Positions 13,029 through 26,757 are shown, numbered from the stretch's first letter. The stretch: 64,000 nt of DNA from Odiellus spinosus (GCA_963920705.1 OY987226.1:7442501-7506500); one strand, 5' to 3'. Program-made: numbers and translations. The notes: generated by a model from the sequence alone, not told the origin.

Positions 13029-13408
13029 TTAAAGGGAGAATGCAACCCAAAAAAAGTCATTTTTATCGATTCGTTATCGTTTAAATAGGCCTAGTCCAAC
13101 AGTAAAAAAAATTAAAAATAAATATTAAAACTAGAAATAAATTTAAAACTTACCTAGAATATAGGCTTAGCTGGAGTCATGGAGATCACCTGAACAGTGA
13201 ACCCACCATACAAGGATTATCGACGAATGTAATTGATCGATGCCTCTTATACGGGGAATGCAGGATCTCCATGATCAATATCATCGGGGAGGTTAGGAAA
13301 TCTCCACGAAGTTAACTAAGTCTATTTTGATGGTAAATTTTGAATTTATTTCTAGTTTAATATGTGTTTGGCCTATTTAAACGTTAATTAATTGCATTCT
13401 CCCTTTAA
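13029..13408. mobile_element. MITE family X, copy 3, complete (380 bp)
   Basis: Best-preserved copy. TTAA|AGGGAGAATGCAA at the left and TTGCATTCTCCCT|TTAA at the right, so both ends carry TTAA, the TSD of piggyBac/Kolobok-type elements. Arms of roughly 130 bp end at the TAGGCTTAGCTGG border. The core carries GGAGATCACC and GCAGGATCTCCATGATCAAT. No coding content. Confidence 0.85.
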
Positions 13409-14270
13409 GGGGAAGGTGAAAATAAATTATTTTGGTAAAAGTGATGCTGTCAAAAATATATTTCGGAGGTCTAGAATTTTTTTTTTTTTATGTTATAAAC
13501 ATTATTCTAAATTTTACAGTCTTTGGGTTGTAGCGTCTTTAATATATATGTTATATAAATATATTTAATTTTTCCCACGTAGAATGTGGGAAAAACGCCA
13601 TTAATTTCAAAGCTAGACAAATATTCCCTATTTATTTATGAATCCCTGGTTATATCTAAAGTATTTCACCCAGAGTCATTTAAAATTAAATTCACTTTGC
13701 TCGCTGTTTTCTAAAATACGATTGAAATAAAATAGAATGGAACCCACACAGCGCTTAAGACCCTATCCCATACACAAATTACCGCTTTTTAGATAAAATT
13801 AGATAAACCATATGATATTCAAAATCAGTTTACTGTACGCGTCAATCCATACGCTTTTCTCTATCTCTAAGTACCGAAACAGTGAGATTATAAGCTAGTC
13901 TTGCTTTTTACGTTCTGAATTTTCAGAAGGTTAAAAGCTAGACTATATTAGTAGTTAGTCTCAATCTCCGTTCCATTTTTCGCTCGTAAAATAAGTGTGG
14001 AATCGTGATGGCATCTAGAATAGATCGTAAAAAGTTGAAAATTTACCTAAAAAGGAATATCAGACCCAATTTGAACACCCGACTTAAATTTGTTTCGGTG
14101 GAAACAGTCAAAAATGAGTTCACTAAATAAATTCTAAATTCGAGTAAACAAAAAAATATAATTTTTGACCAACGTAAAATCTGATTGGGTGGTATTCCAT
14201 GGTTGACGACTTAAGCCGAGGCGGTAACACGCTGACTTAAAACCTTAATCTTGTAGTAATTCAAGGGAGA

Positions 14271-14693
14271 ATGCAACCTAACAACAAGTGACTTTTATCG
14301 ATTTCTTATTGTTTAAAAATGACTAATCCACCATTAAAAATTTACAAACAAATATTGAACTAAAAATAAATTTAAAACTTACCCAGAAACAAAGGCTTAG
14401 CAGATTTCATTGAGATCCTAAAATTCTTCAATATTGATGGATCAGCGACCAATGAGCAAGGCCCATCGTTAAGAAGAGATCTCCACGAGTTTCCAATAAC
14501 ATTCGATTGGTCGCTGACCCATCAATGGGAAGAAATTCAGGATCACCATGAATATGTAGCTAAGCCTAAAAGTCGGGGTAAGATTTAAATTTATTTCTAG
14601 TTTAATATTGGTTTGTAATTTTTTTTACTGGTGGATTAGGTCTATTTAAACCATAAGGAATCGATAAAAAGTCACTTTGCATTCTCATTTTAA
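14271..14693. mobile_element. MITE family X, copy 4 (about 423 bp)
   Basis: Left end TCAAGGGAGAATGCAACC, right end GCATTCTCATTTTAA, with family X arms. The core differs from copy 3: it contains CATTCGATTGGTCGCTGACC with a partial inverted partner (GATGGATCAGCGACCAATGA), shared with the copy at 30529. Confidence 0.82.
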
Positions 14694-15423
14694 GCGGAGT
14701 AAAGGGACTATTTTACTCCGGTGTTTCAGTTTTATCAACAAAATCGGGCTTTTGATTTTTCATTCAGGCTCCCTTTATGTTTAAGCAACCATTTCTGATA
14801 ATTTGGCAAGGACTCCTTTTTACTTTACGCGGTTTAACATCGCGTATCAATGCGCCTTAGTTTCCTTAATTCTTACCGGATCTCTTGAACGAGTGTAATT
14901 TAATTTATTTGTCGATAATAAACTTTGGAAAAATACCTGATTTTCCACACAAGATATACTGATCTTGGATAGTTTGTCATCGTAAATTTTACCAGATTAT
15001 ACCTGTTTATACATGCATTTTAATCCTGAATTTTGTCGAAATGTCGCTATGTTAAATGGACCCCTTGAAATTTGTACGAAATTTAATTCCGGAAAGGTAA
15101 AGAAACCGATATAAATATCGATTACCAGTCCGTTTTTATTTTGATAAAAAAAAACTCGATTTTGGTTTGACCGATAAGGAGGGAAGTTTTATTGGAGAAT
15201 TAAATGCAATTACCCTACGTACGTGGGCTGGAAATGAAACATAGTACAATTTTATGATAGGGGTTCGCCGACTTGTTGAATCCCTTCCTTTAAGTTGTAT
15301 TGGGATGCTTTTTAGATTAATACGTAATGTTTTAAAACTTAAAAAAAAAGCAACAACTAAAAAATATCTGCTTATTTTTGGCAAAATAATAAGACATTTT
15401 TGTAAAAATATTTCAATTGGTTA

Positions 15424-16090
15424 AAAAAGGACATCCAATTAAATTTTAATATCTAAAAGGACATCCATTTAAATTTTAATATCTAAAAGGACATCCAATT
15501 AAATTTTAATATCTAAAAGGACATCCAATTAAATTTTAATATCTAAAATTACAACCAACTAAATTTTAGTTCTTGGAAGGACATCCAATTAAATTTTAGC
15601 CTTTGAAAGGACATCCATTTAAATTTTAACCTTTGAAAGGACATCCAAATAAATTTTAACCTTTGAAAGGACATCCAAATAAATTTTAGCTTTTGGAAGG
15701 ACATTAAATTTTAGCCTTTGGAAGGACATTAAATTAAAATTTAACCTTTGGAAGGACAACCAATTAAATTTTAACCTTTGGAAGGACAACCAATTAAATT
15801 TTAGCCTTTGGAAGGACAACCAATTAAATTTTAGCCTTTGGAAGGACAACCAATTAAATTTTAGCCTTTGGAAGGACAACCAATTAAATTTTAGCCTTTG
15901 GAAGGACATTCAATTAAATTTTAGCCTTTGGAAGGACATTCAATTAAATTTTAGCCTTTGGAAGGACATTCAATTAAATTTTAGCCTTTGGAAGGACATG
16001 CAATTAACCTTTGAAGGGACAAACAATTAAATTAAGCTTTTGAATAGTCAGCAAATGATATTTTAGTCTTTGTAAGGACAACAAATCGAG
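15424..16090. repeat. Minisatellite, 30-bp unit, about 22 copies
   Basis: Tandem units of the type AAGGACATCCAATTAAATTT followed by a variable ten bases. The left third ends units with TAATATCT, the right part with TAGCCTTTGG. Several late units have ACAACC or ACATTC instead of ACATCC. Because 30 is divisible by three, one minus-strand frame stays open at 15619-15909 as a repeated ten-residue unit; I do not regard it as a gene. Confidence 0.95.
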
Positions 16091-19000
16091 CCTTAATTGG
16101 AATTTTACAAACTACTAGTGCTGTACTTAAAATTTAAGTAATGATTCTAGTTTTACACGCCGTGAAATCCCGATAAAAAAAATGCGTTTACGAAAAGATG
16201 GGGGATCATAAAAAGTCTCTTTATCGTTTATTAATTAAACCACCCGCCGTTTACTGGCGATTTTTCTAATAGTTTATAGCGTGTCTGTAAGTGTTGGCTG
16301 CCAGCCGCGCCACGGAAACATATTCCCAAACAGTTTTTCTTTGACACACGGCTCGCTTTGAGTCTTGTATTTTTTTGAGAAAAGACACCCAAGGGTTGTT
16401 ACTTGTTAGCGAAGAAAAAAATATGATTAATTGGATATGAAAATGGGAGAAAAAAATGGCGTTTGCTAGAGAGTTATAACAGAGCTTTTTCTTTAATAAT
16501 GCATACCCTTATTTAAGTACAATTTTAATGATAAAGTGCGAGCTAAATGGCATTTAAATTGTGTGGGGCTCTTTTTAGACGCAAGTTTGAAGTAATTTGA
16601 TATAATGAATGGAGAAGTTATTGTATAATAGGGATTTTACACCAATGGTTAGAATAAAATCAAGAAAAAAAATCCTTTCCAGGGAAGTAATGACCTTTTA
16701 ACAAAAGTTAAAATACTTAACGAAATACGCCAAATTGTATAGTTACTAAATCATTCTTCTAAAAACACCTCAAATTTGTATTTTGAAACTGTTTCCACGG
16801 AAATCCTTCGTTGCATTTCCTCGAAAATATTATAATTTACCAAAGTACCATGTTTATTCAGCCTAAATATACGAAATTTTCAAAAAGTATAGAAAAGTTA
16901 AAAAATGCGAATACTAAATCAAATTACGTTTGAATTCCAAAGTGCCAGGGATAACAAATTCTGCGAATTCTCTCCTATCAGGATAAAAATAAATTACACA
17001 CTCGTGTAGATTTTGTAATGAAAGGGGTAGAACCAGAAGCGCGTCTCTTTGAATACCAATTGGCCGTGACTAAAGCTAAAAAAAATTAACAGAAGGGTTC
17101 AGCGATAGTGAATGTCAGTATTAAGTTTCAGCGTGTACTAAAAACTAGGCTATTTTCTTCATCAAATGTCAAAGACTCGGTTATTTAAAGCTACAAACAT
17201 TTCAGATTGATACCGACTATAAAATCATAATTAACCGAGGTTTACAGCGCATTTAAAGGTCTTCTTCCCTCGATATCCAATGAAACAATTTGGGCGCATA
17301 TCTTTGATCTTAGTGACAGCCCAAACTGATTCTGAATACGAACTATTTCAGATTAAGTGTTCAGTGCAAGCCAAGTTAATTTAATTTAGTTAAAGAGATG
17401 CTATTACAGATTTTTCTTGAGATTTTTCATGTAATAGACAGATATTAAAATAATTTTATATTTTCATTTAAGAGTTTATTAAAATCACGTCGTCTTAAAG
17501 TTGTAAAATTTGGAATATAGTTTATGGTATAAATTATAACCAAAAGTCTATCAATAGTTTAATACTATCAGCAAAGGTTCTGTTTTACGTCATAGCCTAT
17601 CGCTTAAAAGTAGTCCAAAAAGTCATCACACCTGTCTGACTCGAGTAATTTGGACTCGACCTCGATATTTTGAGCCGGGAGGGAGAGACGTATTTTAAAT
17701 TTAGGCGGGTCGCGCTTGAGTATAATGTTTTCTCCCCTCAACTCCGGAATTTCCCCAAAGAGTGGCGCTTCCGATTTCACTATTTACACCAACACCGGCC
17801 GCTAGAGCGTCTCGAATCAGAATCTGCCGGTACATTTACCTGGACCTTTGTTCATAATATTAAGCTACAGGGCGTTGTTTATTATAACCCATAGATTTAA
17901 AAATTATTACACCAAGTACATTCAAGTTATCTGGGGGATTAGATTTCTACTCGTTGAAGATTCAAAGTGAAATACTTTCGTACTCCCATTGAATAAAACT
18001 AGTTTCTAAAGGGTGCCGCGTCATGTTTTCATAATCTTTTAGAGAAAGGGTTCTTGAATTTCTGCAACACCACCTCGTATGGTAAAATGATTAATAGGAT
18101 TTTTTAGCGACTTTTAAACTCCTTGCTCGCTTTCTTGAAATATGTATACTACAAACCCGTTCTTAATTGTATTAAGAAACGATTAATCAAAAGTGTGTTT
18201 CGGGATATTTTGTGGCAATTTTTATGTTCGATCGGCGTTTTTTTAAACGAAAAATTTCATCAAAATAATAAATTTGATTCGGTGATTGTGGTAGAAATTT
18301 GGTGAAAATACTAGATTTTTGTTGGAATTTTTTTAATTTTTTATCAATTCATCATGATGAAGTTTTATTTTTATGCAAGACTGGTTATTAAACTTGTGAA
18401 ACGTAAGGCGGATTGATATTCAATAGTACCGTAATCGCGCGAGTCGTGTGAACTGAATTTTCCATTTTTTCGAATTTAAAAAAAAAAAAAAAAAAAAAAA
18501 GTATTGTTGAATTTTTCCCCCCATTTTCGTCTATTTGGTTGAATTTGGAAGAAATTTTCTAATTTCGAACATTTTTGGCAAAATTACAAGATTTTTCCTC
18601 ATTAAGAAAGCTGATTCCTTCCTTAATTTATTTAAGAAAATAGAAATGAATAGTAAAATCTGACGTCACACGTATGGGGAATTTTTAAAGATTAAATTGA
18701 GTGAGATATACTTGCATATACGTTTAATTTAATTATTATCGTTTCCAAGATCAAGTTGTACTATCCCTTTAAATAAATTCACGATTGGAATATACCATTC
18801 TTAAAAAAAATACCAATTGCATAGAAAAATATAAACCCGTAAAAAACGAATAAGTCATAGAGGCGCTATTTGGCAGATTTGACTCCCATTATCACCCGGC
18901 AAAGATCTACAGCGATGACGAAGATATTAATAAGGCCTTTTTTTCACACGTTCATGCGTGGCCCTTTTGAAGTTCGTACCGAAATCGTATAAAAATCCCA

Positions 19001-22000
19001 TATTTTCCAATTACAGATCTATCTCGGAAACCCATTTCCAGCAATGACGCTTTACTTTTTCATAGACCTTTTCGATTGAATTCGGCGCCGTCATCAGTCC
19101 CGCCTTTACGCGTTTTATAACGCTATCTTTACATACGTTATGAATGGTTACACGAGTTATTAAATTAAAAAAGTCTGTAAAGGGTAGCCCCTAAAGAGAA
19201 GGGATTTTTAGTACCAAAACAGAAGGAAGTTTCAACTTAAACAATACTATAGACTAACTTCTATCTCGTAGAAATCGTTAAATATTAAAGTTTTTATCTT
19301 AGTACGTGATGAAATTTTAATCTGATTCCATTGCATTTTCGTCTCGTAAATCATAAATCTCCATTACGAAGTTATTCACTTCTTACGCTCCCCGAAAAAA
19401 AAAATAGCGTCGACAATATTTTAAAAAAACTTTGGGCAGTACCCCTCCTCTTACATTTGTGTTCAAGAAGAGTTGGCTAAGACTACTTTTATTTCAACGA
19501 GGTTTAACACTGTGTGTTCACTGTTCATACGCTGACGTAGCTTTGGATATTACAAGTCCTCTGCAACCGTAAAAATTTAAACTTATTTTTAGATAATGTA
19601 GTGATTTTATGCTAGAACGGAGAAAGATACTGGTGGGATTTTGTTCAAAAACATTTTGCAAAGTAAAGAGAAATATTAAACTTCAAAGGGGAAAGTTGTT
19701 TAAAATAAAAGTTGAACAAACTAGGGATATTGAAATGGATTATTAATATTTTTTTATGGAATTTTGTAATTAAATTTTTGTAATTAAATAAGCAGACGCT
19801 GCTGTTCTTACCCTCTTCTCGCAATTAGCCGTGGTTAAATCAGATTTAACCGAAGTTTACATAGCCTTCTCAGTTCAATAAACCTCGGTTAATTGTGATT
19901 AAACCACGGTTAAGTCTGAATAAACCGGCTAGTTACGCCTCGTCTGAAAAGGGTATAAGGGTTGATCACTTTACGTAGCTTTGACTGTAGTAAATTGATT
20001 ACAAAAGGCTGTTAAAAGTTTAATGATTAAATAGACAATTGTAGAATGAAGCCTCTACTTTATCTTGTTTCGTAATTTACTAATTAAGAAGATGAGTAAT
20101 GAAATACGTTTGCCATTATCTTATCGGAAACAAGTCATCAATAAAACTTTTTTCCAAAACATCAGATTGATAAATGATAATTTCGAAGAGTATATTTTAG
20201 GCCTAGAATTTAATCTTTTGAAAAATTGCAATAATAATTAACTGGGATGTTCTGTTATTTATTGATAAGTTAAGAACGTTTCTCTGCATACGCTATGCAA
20301 TAAAGAGAACTATATTTCATTATATATTCTTCATACACCCTTTGAGAATGCGATTCAAATTATTTGATTTCATCAGCGTTGATTCAAACAAATTAATTCT
20401 ATCGCACTTTAGTTGGTTGTATTCTCTCTCTGAGGAAAGTATTGAAAAAAACCATATTTCTTATTTTTCGTTTTTAGAACCTTTTAGTAGGCAAGTAGAA
20501 AAAAAACCTTTGTTCAACCATTTTAGCGTCTGGCCTCTTAATAGATTTTTTTTTTTCTAAAAGGATGGTACATTCGCATTATTCAATATAGTCATTGAAG
20601 AAATGTTGTGGGAATTTAGAAACAGCTGGTAAGTGGATAAACCGTTATTTCAAGCATTTTCCAACCTTCCGCGCTTTGCCTCAAGTTAACTGAACAAGAG
20701 ACTATAGTTAAAATATGGTTTTTTAACCATAGCCGGCCCTTTTCTGATTGTTAAGGCTGATTCCTCGTACCGGTGAGTATCTTGTTAGTTGCAATAGAAG
20801 AAGTATGTCGGAAGGTAGGGAGAAAGAGATAAGAGTGTTTGAAAATACAATGAAAAGACCTTCAGCTAAGTTTTGGCTTAATTATTACAAATTTCAAACG
20901 ATGTAGGCATATTTTTGTATGAGAAATATAATTTTATCTATTTAAATAAAGCCAATGCTAAATAATTGGGGAAGGGCCAGTAAATGGACGGCGTTAGAAG
21001 TTAATTTTCTTCATTTTTATAAGCTTTGGTTTAATTGGTTTCTATCTTGGATACGATTTGCTTTGAGAGAAAGTGTTGTCTATGAAAAGGGGGGGGGGGC
21101 CTCTTATAGTAACAACGTAGGCTACATCGCTAGAGGGACCAATTTCTTAAGCAGCCCCCATTTAATCATTACCGTGAAATTCTCTCTCTTCGTTGTTATA
21201 AAGTATATATACGGTGGAATATGATGACGCCTTGTACATACGTAGCACCCTGGGCCTGATCCTTATCTCTACCATCGTTAAAAACCATATAGGCATAGAT
21301 AAAGAAGGCTAGAACTTTGGAGGTAAAATGTTACATCTTAATACGTTGCGCGTTATGTTTCTTATAGAAATATTGATTGTTCGAAAATGGTCTGTTACTG
21401 TTGAGTTTCATTCATGATAACAAGTCACACTGTTGTTCAAGTAAAATCATTGGTTCAAAATTGATATAGAAGACAAGAAGCATTTGTTTAAAGTTCTATT
21501 TAGACCATACAACCTTTCCAGTTAACTCGTGTAAGTATAAGCTGACTGAATTGACTCATGAATAAATTGTCTGAACGTACAAAGTTTTTTTTACGTTAGA
21601 TCTCTATAATAGATCGTAAACGTATACCTACAGAATTGCGCGAACAGAAATGTGGAATAGATTATCAGTGACAAATCTTGGGCCCCCCTTGTATTCCAGA
21701 ATCAGATCCGTCGTCTGCTAAAGTATTGTTACCTATCTTTTATATGTTATAAGCACACAGGTACAGACGTATTTGTATTATTTATAATGTGACTTATAAT
21801 ACTTATGGTAACTACAAAAATGTTGAATTTTAAACGCATTTTTCAATTTACCAAATATGAAACTTAAAACATTTTTGCCTTCGAGTGCGCCGCATTGCTC
21901 CGTTATACCCACCCAAGCGAGGGGTGGTTAAAAATAAGTAGACGGTGGTTTTTCTCAATTTCTGAGCAAAAGAGAACCGTTATAGTCTTTAAACCGTAAA

Positions 22001-22491
22001 TCGTGAGTCTCGAATAAGTACGTTTTAATCATTATATAAATATACACCCCATTTTTGACTAGAAAATTACACATTACTTATTAAGACGTTTAGTTTTAAG
22101 CAAACGGGATAAGTAACGGGGAATATATGTGGGTCAGATAGTAATTGCCCCCACTCGTATGCCATAAATCCGGGATTGTACGATATGTACGAACATATAA
22201 TACCATTTGTCATATACCGAGTATACCGTTTTAACAAAGTGAGTTATTATTTTTGTTGAACTCATTCGCAAATGTCAGCGAATGCAAAGCTAGAATACGT
22301 TTGACTCTTTCACTTGTTCTGAAAGAGATAGAGCCTCGACTAATTTCACTCGCTGAAATATCGCAATGTTTCCGATTGCGTAGACTGATCGTTTTATTTG
22401 AGTCAATAAGACACGATTCAGGGGAACAAGTAAAAACAGTTTGATGGGTGTTTACAATTGCTTACCTATCCAGTATTGACACTCACTATTT
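16091..22491. other. Presumed FREM intron 3: no exon seen
   Basis: Apart from family Y copy 2 and a loose family Y fragment at 17228-17245, nothing was recognised. I looked on the minus strand for the rest of CSPG repeat 12 and for Calx-beta-like sequence, without success; exons shorter than about 150 bp could be missed. An A run lies near 18478-18500. Open frames at 17670-17894, 20342-20560, 20955-21224 and 22253-22444 are not convincing genes. Confidence 0.5.
19809..19955. mobile_element. MITE family Y, copy 2 (147 bp)
   Basis: TACCCTCTTCTCGCAATTAGC at the left; the right end CTAGTTACGCCTCGTCTGAA leads to GGGTA. The same inner TTAACCGAAGTTTACAT/CAATAAACCTCGGTTAA pair as copy 1. Ends in TA. 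Confidence 0.78.
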
Positions 22492-22541
22492 CTAGATTAA
22501 ATCAAACGTACAGTAATATTGATAGATTATAAAAAGCTTAC

Positions 22542-25500
22542 CTTGGGTGAAATTGGTAACTCGCTGCTTGTTTTTTGAATTGAACATGATTCCGTGTTTC
22601 GGCTGCGTCGTGATGATGTAGAGTAGATTCGAATCGTTACTATCCCTATCTTTAACGCACAAAACTTTACTGTCGAACGCGAAACCCATTTGTCCGTTTA
22701 AAATTGTACTTAACGAAGAAAGTCCCTTATTCGCGACTAAATGAGGCGGTTTATTGTCCACGGCGTAAATTTCGATAGTGAGTTTTTCGGGGCGCGACGT
22801 TTGGTCGTTTAAATTAGGATGCACGAAAAATTGACCGTGTGTACCGTCCGTTACGGTAAACGCGAACTCGTCCCTAACACTCTCGCTACCATCGTGTTGG
22901 TAACTTATTTTGTTCTCGGTTAAATCTGACATCGTGAACGAATTTACCACACCTAGTTCAATGTTTATGATTTGTCCGTGTAAGGGTTGTTCAACGATTT
23001 TAATTTTGAGCGAATCTTCCGGGGTGTCCTTGTCTTCGACTTTTAACTCAAACGGGGTGATTAGTTTGCGACCACCTTCGCGAACTCTCATCGGGGAGAC
23101 GTAAAGAACTGGTTTTTTGTTATCAACGTCGCTGATTGAGATCCTGAAGGTTCTGTAAACTGAATTGTATCCGTCAGTTACCTCGAATTCGAAGCTATCC
23201 ATTTTTAGTTCGTCCTGACTGGTATGAACGTAGTAAATCTTATTTCCGGCTAAATCTAATTGGGTAAATGTAGTTATGAATACTAAAGGCGCGTCCGTGC
23301 TCTCTAAATGACCTTTAAGAGGAGGTCGCGTTATGGTGAATCTCAAATGTTCGTCGTTGCTATTGATATCGCTAGTACTGAGGATATCCGTTGTTAGGGT
23401 TATTTTACCGCCTTCTGGTAGTTCAACTCCCCGGTTGATGACGTGGGGGTACGAAATGTCGATGCCTTCTACTTGCACCCAGAAGTAACGATCAATTAGG
23501 GTGTTGGTACCGTCAGTGACGTCGAATTTGATCAAATCGCGAACACCTTCCGAACCTGTGTGAATGTATTTGATGTTTTCCGTATCAATGTCGTATTGGG
23601 TAAAGTTGAAACCCGTTGTTAAGTTGTACAATTCAGTTCCGCTTTCTTCTTCGATGTAGGCTAAGTACCCGTGACGCGGGGGTTGTCTAACTACGAAAGT
23701 TAGATTGCTATCAACCGAGTCGAAATCTTCGGCTTTTAAATCGTAGTTGGTGATGGTACGAACTTCCCCGGCTGTTACTTCGAGGCCGTTGTTGATGGTT
23801 AGTCTTGGGGTTTCGTCATCCATTGGTATAATCATTACTATCACCGTTTTTCTGGTTCGGTACAATCCGTCTGTTAATTCTAATTCAAAAGTGTCCTTGA
23901 TCGTTTCGCTGTCGTCGTGATGGTAAACCACGTTTGAACTGGTGGCCGCGATATCGTCTAAAGTAAAATCGCTTATTTCGAACGTTCCCGTGCTTAGTTG
24001 GGTGACAATCAAACCGTGTTTAGGTTTGCGAATGACAGTGAAACTTAGATTTTGCGAAGGAACGTCCAAGTCCACCGCGTTTAAGATTGGCAAGTCGATT
24101 TGTAAATCCATTCCCTCCATTACGATGAATTCGCGCAAGTGTATTTGCGGGTGCTCGTCGTTTTTGGGCTCAATTTCGATTTCCAAGTCAAATTTGGGTG
24201 AAAAATTAACCCCGTCCGAGCAACTGAAGGTTAGTCTATCTTCAACGGGTTCAACTCCGCTGTGGGATCCTTGGTAGTACGCGATATATCCGTTTTGTAC
24301 GTCCGATATGGTGAAAGCTGTTATCGGTAAACCAGCCCGTGATTTTTCCGAACCAGGAAGGGGCGAGATGTTTTCCAAGTAACCGTGATGCGGTTGCTCA
24401 TCAATGACGCACACGATTTCCGAATCGTCCGTATCTATATCGGCCGCGCTAATGTCGTGAGATGTGAGGAATACTTTACCAGCTTCTTCAACCTTGATTG
24501 GGTTTGATACCATTACAACCGGTGGTACGTTATCCTTGGGTATGATGGACACGGCGACCAGTATCTGATCTATTCTGGTACCTTCGACGACCCAGTTTTG
24601 CGACAGATCGGATACTGTAAGGTTGAAACTATCTTCGGCTACGTCTTTCCCAATTTCGTCCCCATTATGGACGTAATACACCTTACCATCTTCAATATCC
24701 TTTTGTTTAAATTGAGCTGCGGCGAAACGACCATCTACTTCAATGACACCGTGTTTCGGGTTGGAAGAGATAATAAATGCAATCATCAAATCATTCGTGT
24801 CTGGATCAGAGGCTCGTAAGAGTTTGGAGTTTATTTGAACTCGTCCCCCTTCTTCGGCGGTTAATTGAATACCGTAGGAACCAGGGTTTAAATGTAACTT
24901 GGGAGCTTCGTCGTCAACCAGACTAACGTGAATGTTAACTGGTATAGGCACGCGGTGAATCCCGTCCGACACTTCTAATTGGAGTAAGTCTTGATTACGT
25001 TCATCGCCTCCGTTTACGTAGGTAACGTCGCCGTTTTGAATATCGTTTCTTGTAAAAATGTCCCGCGACTCTAGTTTCCTACCTCTCAGTTCCAACGCAC
25101 CGTGTTTTGGCGGGTCCGCTACCGAAAATATGATAAAGTCATGAAGAGTGTCCGCGTCAGACGCGTCCAGAACTTCTGGGGTAATGTTAAACCTTCCATT
25201 TTCATATACGTGAAATCCAGTGTTTAATATGACGGGTGGTTTATTGTTAACAGGCTTTAATAAAATTCTAAACGTTTGATCGCGCAGGATATTATCGCTG
25301 CTATCTATTACTTCAAAATCGAATTGAATTATGCGTGGTACTATTCCCATTTCAACAGGCGGTGGACGGTAGGCGATTTTGTGATGGTTAATCTCGGCTT
25401 GAGTAAATTCGTCAACGACTCTGTCGATTCTGTCGGAGTAAACTAACGTTCCTGGGTTCATAGGGTTGTTCAGGTCAGTGTCGTAAGGTCTACGCGTAAC

Positions 25501-26757
25501 CCTGATAGTTAGAAATCGATCTTTTGTATCCAAATCCGTATAACGTATGTGTTTTTTCGTTAATTTTGTAACCTGAAATTCTTCAACAGATACTTCTAAT
25601 GGCGTTCCAAGAAATAATTTTGGTTGTATGTCGTCTTGGGATTCAATTTTGATCACCAATTCTTGCTCAGGAGATTCGTTGGGTGGTGTATGATCGTCCG
25701 AAACTTTAAACTTGAGTTTATTAATAACCGTTTGGGTGCTGTGAAGACCAACGAATCTGTAAAATAATTTTCCTTCATTCAAGTCACTTTGCGACCACGA
25801 TGTCACCACCCTTTCGTATACCCCCTCGGAGAGGGTCCAGTTGCCCGGATCTTCCGGTACGTCAGTTTGTTTGATTAAGACCTGACTGTCTAACGGTATC
25901 GGCGAGATAAGGGTAAATTTGATTGTTGAATCGTCACTATCGATATCAGTGGCGCTCAGGACGAATGAAGACAACTCCGCGTCCTCACCCTTCCTTACGT
26001 TCAATCCCATGTTTACGTTTAAAACTGGCGGTTCGTCGTCCGAAGGGTAAACCGATATGGGGAACAGAAACTCGATTCGGTGTTGACCATCGTCTAATCG
26101 AAATATGATATTATCGGTGTAAGTATCCGTACCGTCGTGCTGATATATTATAACCCCCACGTCCAAATCAGCCGGCGAGAAATGCTTAACTGGTACGCCT
26201 AACATCAATAGTTTTCCGTGTCTTAGTCCATCAACCACGGATAATGATACATCTTCTATATTATCCTCATCCGCGATCTGTAAATTCTTGGAGCTTTGCA
26301 ATTTCCTTGATTGTCCCTCGACTAACATTAATCCAGTGTTCCTGGTAGCCAACGGTGCTAGCGTGTTCATGGGCTTGACTATGATCATTAACGAAAACGG
26401 ATCAGAAGCTTTGCCGTCCGAATCGATCACTTCCATCTCAACTTGGAATACCCTTTGGGTTTTTGAATCTGAAGACGGTGGTATGAAGGCGATTTTTAAA
26501 TCATCGATGTCTTTCTGATAGAATGATGTTACGGGGACTGTAACGTCATCGGTACTGACGATTTGACCTTCACTATAACCTAGAGGTATGGTTATGTTGA
26601 ATATCAATCGGTCTTCCGGCGTTTCGGCATCTTCCGCTGCTAAGATACTCCGAGTAATAGCGGTCATAACGAATTGATTTACATCCATTAGTAATAAGGA
26701 GTTGAAACTAGGTTGGGGTTGAGAATTTTCTTGTCCCTCTTGGATAAGTACCATGAC
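22542..26757 (-). CDS. Frem: FREM-type matrix protein, coding exon 3 (twelve CSPG repeats, 3' end not in view)
   Basis: 4,216-nt exon, open throughout (1,405 codons plus one base). The acceptor TTTACGCAG ends at 26758; the donor AAG|GTAAGC has its GT at 22541-22540. It encodes twelve successive CSPG (NG2-type) repeats of about 110-125 residues. Each has a D-x-D-x-x-x-x-x-L-x-F core, a PKHG or PxxG turn, FTQ-x-DI-x-x-x-x-I-x-Y-x-H, and a final V-x-DG. Examples are PPKHGALE, QPHHGYLE and FTQYDIDTENIKYIH. Twelve is the usual FRAS1/FREM number. Repeat 12 is cut by the exon end just after NFTQ, so the next exon must start in phase 1 and finish it. Family members then carry Calx-beta domains and, in FREM1, a C-type lectin domain; none is visible to the left. 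About 1,657 residues are encoded in the window, against roughly 2,200-3,200 for complete family members. The giant repeat exon resembles vertebrate FREM2 (from memory), so FREM2-like is the better guess, but the paralog is unresolved. Confidence 0.93.

Noticed and set aside
15619-15909. 96-codon minus-strand frame with ten-residue repeats
   Set aside because: A direct consequence of a 30-bp minisatellite unit; no start context, splice sites or similarity to a known repeat protein.
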